Source: Alitta virens (Eukaryota; Annelida; Polychaeta; Phyllodocida; Nereididae). Taken from it: a stretch of DNA of 64,000 bases. The stretch is from positions 43,564,247 through 43,628,246 of the forward strand of contig OW028576.1 of the NCBI GenBank assembly GCA_932294295.1, read 5' to 3'. The position numbers and the translations under genes were made by a program. Under the pieces are notes generated by a model, which ran no database searches, had not been told where the DNA came from, and saw only the letters and a program-made list of their open reading frames with translations. Numbering within the stretch: the first letter of the stretch is position 1; each line of letters starts with the position of its first letter. Positions 10,885 to 23,039 of this stretch are shown here, in pieces.

Positions 10885-13174
10885 AGGGTGTAGCTGATCC
10901 CCTTTGATTTTTGCAGAATACATCATATCGAACTCAACTATTTTCTGTGAGTGAGGTTCGGTATGTAAATGATTATGGTGCAATATGATGGAAATCGATT
11001 TATGTTAAGGGGCTCCTCATTGCGATTGAAAAGTCTTTTTTTGATAAAATCGCAATTTTACGCCCAAATTTCCCAACACCATTAAATGTAAACATGAACC
11101 AGAAAATGGCAAGAATTTCAGAGGCATGAAAATGAATCTAGCTTTAATTATGCTACATATAACAACATTTGGCACTTGATATTCAACACAAAAGTCTGTC
11201 TAAAGATGCAAGAACCAGGTTTCATGTTCCTCCGATTTTCGCCTTTTCCTTTGGTTGGGGACTGATTTTCTATTCTTCTCGACAACATGAAGTACATTCT
11301 GATAGACATCCTAACTTTTTGCCGACGAAAGAAATTCAGCTGCCAGCTTGACGCCGCGTTCAGCACTGTCGTTACACACTTAAAGTTCTCGTGCAACTTT
11401 CACGCCTTGCTTGTACGAATCCAGTGTGTCCCACTCATTTGGAACTTGTTCTAGAAAACTGGCGTCAATGTGGAGTAAATCAAAGAATTTCCAAGAGTCT
11501 GAGCCGCATAAATCTTCTAACACTGTGTCGTTTGTGAATCAAAGTTTGGAAACATAGGCTTTCCGTATCCAGTTCCTCTGCGGCTTTAATGATTTTCTTT
11601 TTTCGGTGATCGAAGTATTGCTTCTGCGATTCTGTGCTTCTGCTCGAAGTCCACTGAATTATCAAACAAGGTAAGAGGAATCATATCCGGCACCAGATAC
11701 CACAAATGATTTTGAAAGCCTTTCATTATTGCATTTCCCACAACAGAATAGATTTTGATGAAGTTGGTGATATTTGTTATTATATGTTCTGAAGACAATT
11801 CCATTCCTCTGCCAGACCGATAGTCGCATTACTAATCAGATCCCCTGCTCGCTGAGACGACTTGATGGGTAACGCTGAAACACCGAGTAACTTCATGCCA
11901 CCGATGCCAGAAATCAGCACTGGAAGTCTGTCATCCTTCACGTATTTATCAGACAAGTGTTTCCATCAATTTACTATCCCAGTGGATAGCCGCGGCAATC
12001 AGAGCAGTCCAATCAGAATGGATCTGCTCAGCAATTTCAGTAGCTGTTTGTCTACGATAACGATATGACTGAGTCAGGTTCAGATTTACGGAAGAGGTGT
12101 TACCTTTACAAGAGCTTATAAGAGACTCCACAGTCGCTGCTAACGCTGTGGGTGAGATGTTATTTCGGACTGCAGTAGACACTAGTTTCGGTGCTTTGAG
12201 GATATCATACAGAATGTAAACATCAGATCCAGTTTTCTTTAGCCTTCTATGAGGAATAGTACACTTAGGCGGTGGAGTGAAGTCCTCATCTGGTTCGTCG
12301 GATGCTGAAGACAAGGTTTGGTCATTTTGCTCAGCGCTGCACTGCGATGCTAACTGTCGCTCTATTTCCCTTTCCTGTCGAATTTTTTCTGCCTGTTTTC
12401 TCTCAAGAACTTTCCGCTCTGTCGAGGCAAGCTTTTTGTCCACACCACCCATTGATGCTGTCCGATCTTTCATCATTTTTCGGAGGAATTCCTGGTCCTC
12501 TGGGTTCGAAATACCTTCTAGAGCATCCCGTAGCCAGAAAGAGATTGTCTGTTCTAGCTCTTCTTTGAACTTCTGGAGACGTGATGCTGGATTTCCGGCG
12601 AGCCTGTGGAATTTTCATCAGTTCTTGCATCTCATTGTACAGATTTTCATTTTTTTTTGCCATTTTGTACTCATGTACCGTAGGTATCCTAGCTTTTCGA
12701 TAAAACATGGAAGCTGTGAGCACATTTTGATTAGCAGCTTGCATGAGCGGCCTTCCGGACCTTAATTCGGAGTTTTGTAGTTTTTTTTTCATGGCAATAA
12801 ATGCCAACAGGACAATTTTGCCCCTGTGATGTCCTTGTCATCAGGAGTAGGCAAGGTCCCGAGCAAAAAAATAATGCGGGTCCTTTTGTTTGGTAGCCAT
12901 CATGAACAGTGTTCTGGCTGGAATGAGGGTCTGTGGAAGAGTTTTCTGGGAAACAATCGTCATGGGAACTAGTGAAAGTAGCGAGATAAAGCTAAGCCAA
13001 CTCTAGAAAAGTTAAGCCAACGGTTAGATATGGAAAATAGTCTATCTCATGAGGAACCCCTAAATGTTCATCGATTCGCACAAAATTTCAAATACAAGCT
13101 GTACCCATTAAACCTCACTCACAGAAAAAAAGTTGAACGTTTTTGGAAGAAATAAGGGGACCAGTTACACCCTA
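10885..13174 (-). mobile_element. Defective DNA transposon, copy 2, in the B4-C4 intron
   Basis: Same element, target site and 9-bp duplication as the copy at 484. The minus-strand coding remnants include an N-terminal piece of 134 codons (12807-12403) and a 175-codon piece (12476-11949). The frameshift after METL is shared with copy 1 but not with copy 3, so copies 1 and 2 descend from one another or from a common duplicated unit. Confidence 0.85.
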
Positions 13175-13476
13175 ATGTAGGTAGTAGTACCTAACTTGAA
13201 CTTAACTAATATTTTGTGAGTCTTGTGAGTGTGGGCTATTATTTACAAGCATTTTATTACACTTGATGCTGTGTCAAAGTTTTGGTACCATTATTGGCCC
13301 GACCACCCTTTATGATGGAGCTGGATGGATAAACTGGTTTTGTATGATTTTACAATATTTGTACGATATTTGCAATTATAGATATTTCAAAAGGTGCTAT
13401 TTTACTATTTATCCCACATAATTTACTGACCTGCTGTATTTTAATTTTTTTCTATTGTGTTATTATTTTATTGCAG

Positions 13477-13755
13477 ACAAACCATCAGGCCAACCAAAGA
13501 TAAGGGGGGAAAAGAAAGCAGTCAAAGTCAATTCTACAGTTACATTAACATGTGACACTGCTAGTGTTAATGGCAGCATCACTTGGTACAAGTGGCTTTT
13601 TGCAAATGGAAATGAACTAGGAAACACGACTGAAAAGACATGGACATACACAGCTAAAAGTGGCGAGGAGACTCTCCAGTTTGTATGTATTGCTGGAAAT
13701 GCTGCAGGCCAGAGTGAGAACTCCTCAGTGATTTATATTAAAGTACAAAGCGTAG
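13477..13755 (+). CDS. Gene 1, Ig exon C4
   Basis: Third-domain exon of the KSGEET/QSV type. Although the upstream part of its intron matches unit 1, the exon and the last 130 nt of intron match units 2, 3 and 6, so unit 4 is a mosaic. Confidence 0.87.
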
Positions 13756-14155
13756 GTGTGTATGATTGCTGGTTATTATATATATTTGCCCATCAGGGGT
13801 TTCTTTTTCATTACAGCAACTTGACTATCATCTGTCGAGCGATGTTTAGATAAGTAGATTGTCTTGGTACAATTATCGTTACGTCACTACTCGGGGAGGG
13901 TGTGGGGGGGATGGTGTCTTTAGAATGGTCGAGAACTGAGCGTTTAAGTATGTGGGTTAATGAATACTGTAGTGGTCTCCTATGGTGACAGTAGGACCTT
14001 TGCGAGGCGATAAATAAGGGCTGTGTTACAGTGTACTGAAACACGGTCATGACGATACTATCGAAAACCAGGTGCATCTGATGCGCGATATCATTCCTCG
14101 TTTAAAGGATATATATATTGAATGTAATATTTGGTTATCTTGATTTTTTTTCTAG

Positions 14156-14500
14156 TGGAATTTTTTACCTCTACGACTGTGACAGTTGAGGAAGGGAAAG
14201 CAGCCATTTTGAACTGTCCTGGTTTTGTACCCAATCCAGAACAAGAGAGATATGCCATATTCAACTGGTTCAAGGCAAGCCAGTCAAATACATCAGGTCA
14301 GTTAAGAGTGGCCTTTCATGACAAAACAGATGGAGCCCAGAACTCAATGGGTGACTTGTCAGGCAGAGCTACAATTGATGGCACAACAGGAGCATTAGAA
14401 ATCCCTCAAACAAGAGTGTCTGATGACCATGTCTACACCTGTGACTTTACTAACACTGCATCAGGAGACATCCAAAATGAAACACAGCTGGTCATTACAG
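14156..14500 (+). CDS. Gene 1, Ig exon A5 (V-set-like, QERY subtype)
   Basis: Differs from A4 by single replacements in the variable blocks (ASQSNTS for ASHSNTS; DFTNT for DFANT after YTC). Acceptor TTCTAG, donor ACAG|GTAAGT. Confidence 0.88.
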
Positions 14501-15345
14501 GTAAGTCATGAAATAATTCAAATCTCTGTCTAGCGGATAAATTGCTTGATTAAGCCTTAAATTTGTTAGAGCATTTTCTCTTGCTTCTCTCTTTCATATT
14601 CCTCTCTCACTTGCTATTGGATGCTTTGTTTTTCTGTCTTACCTTTTTTTGTTGTTGCTGCACCATGAATGGCTATTTGAGGACTACTGATTAAACTTAG
14701 TGATTGCTATTTAAATCATGTTTTCTTAATTTTGCTGCATTATATAAATATGTAAAATTAGTTTTACAATTGATAATTTACATTTAAATCATGTTAATAA
14801 TGATATGTTTCAGGTAATTTACCACTGTTTACTTGATCTTAAAGTGTCTCATAACTATATGGGTGTTTTTTTTAAGCTATTGACATGGTAAGACTATAGC
14901 TTGCTTGCTTAACTTACTTACCATTACATACTTAATTACTTAGTAAATATATACATTTTGTAAGGACATTTTCGCATGAAACACTCAGAATTTGTTGAAA
15001 GTTCTTGTTATTGAAATACAATGTACCAGCAGGAAAATTTATGCTAAACCTGCATTGTCTGTCAGGGCACACTAAATTAGTGTAAGCTAATGATTCCATC
15101 TGGCATTAATTTACAAAACATAAATCATTAATTGAGAGAAAATCCAGATCAAAACATAGTGAACACAATGGATTTGGCATCATCATCCATTGTTTAGTAT
15201 TGTGACATCTTCACTTGGTTTGCTTACATAGTGAGTTTTAAAATTATTTGAATATACTAAATCTGGAGACAAACCAGCTTTAATAGTGAATATTGCAATA
15301 TTGAATAGAGTATATAGAATAAGCATGTCTTTATTTGTCTTGCAG

Positions 15346-15669
15346 TGACTCCATCTGAAAGTGATCTCAAAGTAACTGCAAGTCCACCTGATCCAGTCAG
15401 AGAGGGAACATCAGTCACCTTCAAATGCAGTGCATCGAGAGTAAAACCTCCTCCTGAAGAAATGTCCTGGAAATTTACTGATGATGAAAACCTACAAGCA
15501 GGACAGTACAAAAATGAAACAAACAGTGATAAATTGACTTCTTCAGTGTCTGTGGAGTATACTATGACTGTTAATAGAAGTGATGATGGAAGAAAACTCA
15601 ACTGTTATTATGTCACTGCGACAGAAAATGCAACCATCAGCTCAGAAGAAGCAACTGTCAAGGTTCTGT
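15346..15669 (+). CDS. Gene 1, Ig exon B5
   Basis: Second-domain exon of the B1/B4 type with MSWKF instead of MFWKF next to the core tryptophan and EYTMTV instead of EYSMTV. The ATG near the exon start is not an initiator: a normal acceptor (CTTGCAG) precedes the exon. Confidence 0.87.
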
Positions 15670-15897
15670 GTAAGTGTTGATTTATAAGTTTCATTTCAAA
15701 GACCTTAATTTCTTGTAATGGTGTAATTCTAGTTCATAAAGTATCTTCAGTGAACAATCACAGTAACTAATTGATCGTTCAGGTCTTAAGGATTATAAGT
15801 TGTTTGTGAATTAATATATTGTAAGAGAAGAGGTGGCCTCTACTTCAGCAACAGAAAAGTGCCTTTCAGGGGCCTTCCTAGCTTTATCATGTAGGTA

Positions 15898-18193
15898 AGG
15901 GTGTAGCTGATCCCCTTTGATTTTTGCAGAATACATCATATTAAACTCAACTTTTTTCTGTGAGTGAGGTTCGGTATGTAAATGATTATGGTGCAATATG
16001 ATGGAAATCGATTGATGTTAAGGGGCCCCTCATTGTGATTGAAAAGTCTGTTTTATCATAAAATCGCAATTTTACGCGCAAATTTCCCAACACCATTAAA
16101 TGTAAACATGAACCAGAAAATGGCAAGAATTTCAGAGGCATGAAAATGAATCTAGCTTTAATTATGCTACATATAACAATATTTGGCACTGTATATTCAA
16201 CACAAAAGTCTGTCTAAAGATGCAAGAACCAGGTTTCACGTTCCTCCAATTTTCGCCTTTTCCTTTGGTTGGGGACTGATTTTCTATTCTTCTCGACAAC
16301 TTGAAGTACATTCTGATAGACATCCTAACTTTTTGTCGATGAAAGAAATTCAGCTGCCAGCTTGACGCCGTGTTCAGCACTGTCGTTACACACTTAAAGT
16401 TCTCGTGCAACTTTCACGCCTTGCTTGTACGAATCCAGTGTGTCCCACTCATTTGGAACTTGTTCTAGAAAACTGGCGTCAATGTGGAGTAAATCAAAGA
16501 ATTTCCAAGAGTCTGAGCCGCATAAATCTTCTAACTCTGTCGTTTGTGAATCAAAGTTTGGAAACATAGGCTTTCCGTATCCAGTTCCTCTGCGGCTTTC
16601 ATGATTTTCTTTTTTCGGTGATCGAAGTATTGCTTCTGCGATACTGTGCTTCTGCTCATTGAATTATCAAACAAGGTAAGAGGAATCATATCCGGCACCA
16701 GATACCACAAATGATTTTGAAAGCCTTTCATTATTGCATTTCCCACAACAGAATAGATTTTGATGAAGTTGGTGATATTTGTTATTATATGTTCTGAAGA
16801 CAATTCCATTCCTCTGCCAGACCGATAGTCGCATTACTAATCAGATCCCCTGCTCGCTGAGACGACTTGATGGGTAACGCTGGAACACCGAGTAACTTCA
16901 CGCCACCGATGCCAGAAATCAGCACTGGAAGTCTGTCATCCTTCATGTATTTATCAGATAGAGTTTCCATCAATTTACTATCCCAGGGATAGCCGCGGCA
17001 ATCAGAGCAGTCCAATCAGAATGGATCTTCTCAGCATTTTCAGTAGCTGTTTGTCTACGATAACGATATGACTGAGTCAGGTTCAGATTTACGGAAGAAG
17101 TGTTACCTTTACAAGAGCTTATAAGGGACTCCACAGTCGCTGCTAACGCTGTGGGTGAGATGTTATTTCGGACTGCAGTAGACACTAGTTTGGTGCTTTG
17201 AGGATATTATACGGAATGTAAACATCAGATCCAGTTTTCTTTAGCCTTCTATGAGGAATAGTACACTTAGGCGGTGGAGTGAAGTCCTCATCTGGTTCGT
17301 CGGATGCTGAAGACAAGGTTTGGTCATTTTGGTCATTTTGCTCAGCGCTGCACTGCAATGCTAACTGTCGCTCTATTTCCCTTTCCTGTCGAATTTTTTC
17401 TGCCTGTTTTCTCTCAAGAACTTTCCGCTCTGTCGAGGCAAGCTTTTTGTCCACACCACCCATTGATGCTGTCCGATCTTTCATCATTTTTCGGAGGAAT
17501 TCCCGGTCCTCTGGGTTTGAAATACCTTCTAGAGCATCCCGTAGCCAGAAAGAGATTGTCTGTTCTAGCTCTTCTTTGAACTTCTGGATCCGTGATGCTG
17601 GTTTTACTGGATTTCCGGCGAGCCTGTTGAATTTTCATCAGTTCTTGCATCTCATTCTACAGATTTCCAATTTTTTTTTCCATTTTGTACTAATGTACCG
17701 TAGGTATCCTAGCTTTTCGATAAAACATGGAAGCTGTGAGCACAACTTGATTAGCAGCTTGCCTGAGCTGCCTACCGGACCTTAATTCGGAGTTTTGTAT
17801 TTTTTTTTTCATGGCAATAAATGCCAAAAGGACAATTTTGCCCCTGTGATGTCCTGGTCATCAGGAGTAGGCAAGGTCCCGAGCAAAAAAATAATGCGGG
17901 TCCTTTTGTTTGATAGCCATCATGAACAGTGTTCTGGCTGGAATGAGGGTCTGTGGAAGATTTTTCTTGGAAACAATCGTCATGGGAACTAGTGAAAGTA
18001 GCAAGATAAAGTTAAGCCAACTCCAGAAAAGTTAAGCCAACGGTTAGATATGGAAAATAGTCTATCTCATGAGGAACCCCTAAATGTTCATCGATTCGCA
18101 CCAAATTTCAAATACAAGCTGTACCCATTAAACCTCACTCACAGAAAAAAGTTGAACGTTTTTGGAAAAAATAAGGGAACCAGTTACACCCTA
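15898..18193 (-). mobile_element. Defective DNA transposon, copy 3, in the B5-C5 intron
   Basis: Third copy at the same intron site with the same flanking 9-mer. It is the most diverged. It retains the METLSDKYMKDDRLPVLISG block in frame (about 16975-16900), which copies 1 and 2 have lost, but carries its own small deletions, including one in the HWDSK region near 16984 and one near 16660. The internal deletion of the central part of the protein is shared by all three. Confidence 0.83.
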
Positions 18194-18503
18194 ATGTAGG
18201 TAGTAGTACCTAACTTGAACTTAACTAATATTTTGTGAGTCTTGTGAGTGTGGGCTATTATTTACAAGCATTTTATTACACTTGATGCTGTGTCAAAGTT
18301 TTGGTACCATTATTGGCCCGACCACCCTTTATGATTGAGCTGGATGGATAAACTGGTTTTATATGATTTTACAATAGTTTTATACAATATTTGCAATTAT
18401 AGATATTTCGAAGGGTGCTATTTTACTATTTTTCCCCTATAAGGAGCATAATTTAATGACCTGCTGTGTATGTTTATTTATATTGTGTTTTATTTTAATG
18501 CAG

Positions 18504-18782
18504 ACAAACCATCAGGCCAACCAAATATAAGGGGGGACAAGCAAGCAGTCAAAGTCAACTCTACAGTTACATTAACATGTGACACTGCTCGTGTTAATGG
18601 CAGCATCACTTGGTACAAGTGGCTTTTTGCAAATGGAAATGAACTAGGAAACACGACTGAAAAGACGTGGACATACACAGCCAATAGTGGCGAGGAGACT
18701 CTCCAGTTTGTATGTATTGCCGGAAATACTGCAGGCCAAAGTGAGAACTCCTTAGTGATTTATATTAAAGTACAAAGCGAAG
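18504..18782 (+). CDS. Gene 1, Ig exon C5
   Basis: Third-domain exon of the NSGEET/QSE type found otherwise only in C1, with private changes DTARVNG and ENSLVI; the latter removes a glycosylation sequon present in the other C exons. Confidence 0.87.
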
Positions 18783-19183
18783 GTGTGTATGATCGCTGGT
18801 TATTATATATATTTGCCCATCAGGGGTTTCTTTGTCATTACAGCAATGTGACTGTCATCTGCTGAGCGATGTTGATATCAGTAGATTGTCTTGGTACGAT
18901 TATTGTCACGTCACTACTCGGGGAGGGTGTGGGTGGGACGGTATCTTTAGAATGGTCGAGAACTGAGCGTTTAAGTGTGTAGGTTAATGTATACTATGGT
19001 AGTCTCCTATGGTGACAGTAGGACCTTTGCGAGGCGATAAATAAGGGCTGTGTTACAGTGTATTGAAACACGGTCATGACGATACTATCGAAAACCAGGT
19101 GCATCTGATGCGCGATATCATTCCTCGTTTAAAGGATATATATATTGAATGTAATATTTGGTTATCTTGATTTTTTTTTCCAG

Positions 19184-19528
19184 TGGAATTTTTTACCTCT
19201 ACGACTGTGACAGTTGAGGAAGGGAAAGCGGCCATTTTGAACTGTCCTGGTTTTGTACCCAAACCAGAAGGAGATGGATCTGCAACATTCAGCTGGTTCA
19301 AGGCAAGCCGGCTACATGGAACACGTAATGACAGAGTAGCCTATTATGACAAAAAACATCGAGCCCATGACTTATTTGGTGACTTGTTAGGCAGAGCTAC
19401 AATTGATGGCACAACAGGAGCATTGAAAATCCCTCAAACAAGAGTGTCTGATGACCATGTCTACACCTGTATGTTTTTGAACACTAAATCAGGAAACACG
19501 GGAAATGAAACACAGCTGGTTATTACAG
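19184..19528 (+). CDS. Gene 1, Ig exon A6 (V-set-like, GDGS subtype)
   Basis: GDGS cassette as in A2/A3 with private replacements VPKPEGD, YYDKKHR and GALKIPQ. The last falls in the otherwise invariant framework block. Confidence 0.88.
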
Positions 19529-20361
19529 GTAAGACATCAAAAACAATTTCATATCTGTTTCTAGCAGATAAATTGCTTGATTAAGCCTTAAATTTGTTAT
19601 GGCATTTTCTCTTGCTTTCTCTCTTTCAATCATATTCCTGCCTCACTTGCTATTGGATGCTTTTTATTTTGCTTACAAAATGATATATTACATTTTTTGC
19701 TGTACCTATTTATGACTATTTAAGGACTGCTGATTGAACTAAGTGATTGCTATTTAAATCATGTATACTTTATTTTGCTTCATTATTGAAATGTGCAAAA
19801 TTAGTTTTACACATTGATAATTTACATTTGAATCGTTCTACTGACCAACCACTGTTTACTTGATCTTAAAGTGTCTCATAACAATATGTGGGTGGCTTGT
19901 TCTTATGTAGATCTTTAATTGTGTTTTTAAGCTATTGACATGGTAAGGCTAAAATAAATTTTTACTTGCTTGCTTAACTTACTTACCATTACATACTTAA
20001 TTACTTGCTAACAATATAATTTTTGCAAGGACATTTTCGAATGAAGCACTCAGAATTTGTTGAAGGTGCTTGTTATTGAAATACAATGACGCAGGCAATA
20101 GGGAAAATTTATGCTAAACCTGCATTGTCTGTCAACATTACAATTTTCTGAAAATGCATCAAATAGTTGAAAATCACCTTACACTGGATTTTGCATCATC
20201 ATCCATTGTTTAGTATTGTGACATCATCACTTGGTTTGCTTACATAGTGAGTTTTAAAATTATTTGAATATACTAAATCTGGAGACAAACCAGCTTTAAT
20301 AGTGAATATTGCAATATTGAATAGAGTATATTGAATAAGCATGTCTATATTTGTCTTGTAG

Positions 20362-20685
20362 TGACTCCATCTGAAAGTGATCTCAAAGTAACTGCAAGTC
20401 CACCTGATCCAGTCAGAGAGGGAACATCAGTCACCTTCAAATGCAGTGCATCGAGAGTAAAACCTCCTCCTAAAGAAATGTTCTGGAAATTTACTGATGA
20501 TGAAAACCTACACACAGGACAGTACAATAATCAAACAAACAGTGATAAGTTGACTTCTTCAGTGTCTGTGGAGCATACTATGACTGTTAATGAAAGTGAT
20601 GATGGAAGAAAGCTCAACTGTTATTATGTCACTGCGACAGAAAATGCAACCATCAGCTCAGAAGAAGCAACTGTCAAGGTTCTGT
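20362..20685 (+). CDS. Gene 1, Ig exon B6
   Basis: Second-domain exon combining the QYNNQTNSD variant of B2/B3 with SASRVK and ESDDG of B1/B4. Its acceptor is CTTGTAG rather than CTTGCAG. The downstream B-C intron has the empty transposon site. Confidence 0.87.
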
Positions 20686-21184
20686 GTAAGTGTTGATTTA
20701 TAAGTTTCTTTTCAAAGACCTTGATTTCTAATAAAGTATCTTCAGTGAACAATCACAGTAACTAATTGATCGTTAAGGTCTTAAGGATTACAAATTGTTG
20801 GTGAATTAATATATTGAAGAGAATAGGTGGCCTCTACTTCAGCAACAGAAAAGTGCCTTTGAGGGCCCCTCCCAGCTTTATCATGTAGGTAGTAGTACCT
20901 AACTTGAACTTAACTAATATTTTGTGAGTCTTGTGAGTGTGGGCTATTATTTAAAAGCATTTTGTTACACTTGATGCTGTGTCAAAGTTGTGGTACCATT
21001 ATTGGCCCGACCACCCTTTATGATTGAGCTGGATGGATAAACTGGTTTTGTATGATTTTACAATATTTGTACGATATTTGCAATTATAGATATTTCAAAA
21101 GGTGCTATTTTACTATTTATCCCACATAATTTAATGACCTGCTGTATTTTATTTTTTTTCTATTGTGTTATTATTTTATTGCAG

Positions 21185-21463
21185 ACAAACCATCAGGCCA
21201 ACCAAAGATAAGGGGGGAAAAGAAAGCAGTCAAAGTCAATTCTACAGTTACATTAACATGTGACACTGCTAGTGTTAATGGCAGCATCACTTGGTACAAG
21301 TGGGTTTTTGCAAATGGAAATGAACTAGGAAACACGACTGAAAAGACATGGACATACACAGCCAATAGTGGCGAGGAGACTCTCCAGTTTGTATGTATTG
21401 CTGGAAATGCTGCAGGCCAGAGTGAGAACTCCTCAGTGATTTATATTAAAGTACAAAGCGTAG
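21185..21463 (+). CDS. Gene 1, Ig exon C6
   Basis: Third-domain exon mixing both subtypes: GEKKAVKV start and QSV end (as C2-C4) but NSGEET in the middle (as C1/C5), plus a private WYKWVF next to the core tryptophan. Confidence 0.87.
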
Positions 21464-21863
21464 GTGTGTATGATTGCTGGTTATTATATATATTTGCCCA
21501 TCAGGGGTTTCTTTTTCATTACAGCAACTTGACTATCATCTGTCGAGCGATGTTTAGATAAGTAGATTGTCTTGGTACAATTATCGTTATGTCACTACTC
21601 GGGGAGGGTGTGGGGGGGATGGTGTCTTTAAAATGGTCGAGAACTGAGCGTTTAAGTATGTGGGTTAATGAATACTGTAGTGGTCTCCTATGGTGACAGT
21701 AGGACCTTTGCGAGGCGAGAAATAAGGGCTGTGTTACAGTGTACTGAAACACGGTCATGACAATACTATCGAAAACCAGGTGCATCTGATGCGCGATATC
21801 ATTCCTCATTTAAAGGATATATATATTGAATGTAATATTTGGTTATCTTGATTTTTTTTCTAG

Positions 21864-22208
21864 TGGAATTTTTTACCTCTACGACTGTGACAGTTGAGGA
21901 AGGGAAAGCAGCCATTTTGAACTGTCCTGGTTTTGTACCCAATCCAGAACAAGAGAGATATGCCATATTCAACTGGTTCAAGGCAAGCCAGTCAAATACA
22001 TCAGGTCAGTTAAAAGTGGCCTTTCATGACAAAACAGATGGAGCCCAGAACTCAATGGGTGACTTGTCAGGCAGAGCTACAATTGATGGCACAACAGGAG
22101 CATTAGAAATCCCTCAAACAAGAGTGTCTGATGACCATGTCTACACCTGTGACTTTACTAACACTGCATCAGGAGACATCCAAAATGAAACACAGCTGGT
22201 CATTACAG
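21864..22208 (+). CDS. Gene 1, Ig exon A7 (V-set-like, QERY subtype)
   Basis: QERY cassette close to A5, with QLKVAF instead of QLRVAF. It is the last exon of the young, highly similar part of the array. Its downstream intron keeps array similarity until about 23036, just before where the usual B-exon acceptor would lie, and then changes to unrelated sequence. Confidence 0.88.
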
Positions 22209-23039
22209 GTAAGTCATGAAATAATTCAAATCTCTGTCTAGCGGATAAATTGCTTGATTAAGCCTTAAATTTGTTAGAGCATTTTCTCTTGGTTCTCTCT
22301 TTCATATTCCTCTCTCACTTGCTATTGGATGCTTTGTTTTTCTGTCTTACCTTTTTTTTTTTTTGTTGCACCATGAATGGCTATTTGAGGACTACTGATT
22401 AAACCTATTTAAATCATGTTTACCTAATTTTGCTGCATTATAAAAATATGTAAAATTAGTTTTACAATTGATAATTTACACTTAATTCATGTTAATAATG
22501 ATATGTTTCTTTCTAATTTACCACTGTTTACTTGATCTTAAAGTGTCTCATAACTATATGGGTGTTTTTTTTTTTAGCTATTGACATGGTAAGACTATAG
22601 CTTGCTTGCTTAACTTACTTACCATTACATACTTAATTAGTTGCTAAATATATAAATTTTGTAAGGACATTTTCGAATGAAACACTCAGAATTTGTTGAA
22701 AGTTCTTGTTATTGAAATACAATGTACCAGCAGGAAAATTTATGCTAAACCTGCATTGTCTGTCAGGGCACACTAAATTAGTGTAAGCTAATGATTCTAT
22801 CAGGCATTAATTTACAAAACATAAACCATTAATTGAGAGAAAATCCAGATCAAAACATAGTGAAAACAATGGATTTGGCATCATCATCCATTGTTTAGTA
22901 TTGTGACATCTTCACTTGGTTTGCTTACATAGTGAGTTTTAAAATTATTTGAATATACTAAATCTGGAGACAAACCAGCTTTAATAGTGAATATTGCAAT
23001 ATTGAATAGAGTATATTGAATAAGCATGTCTTTATTTTT

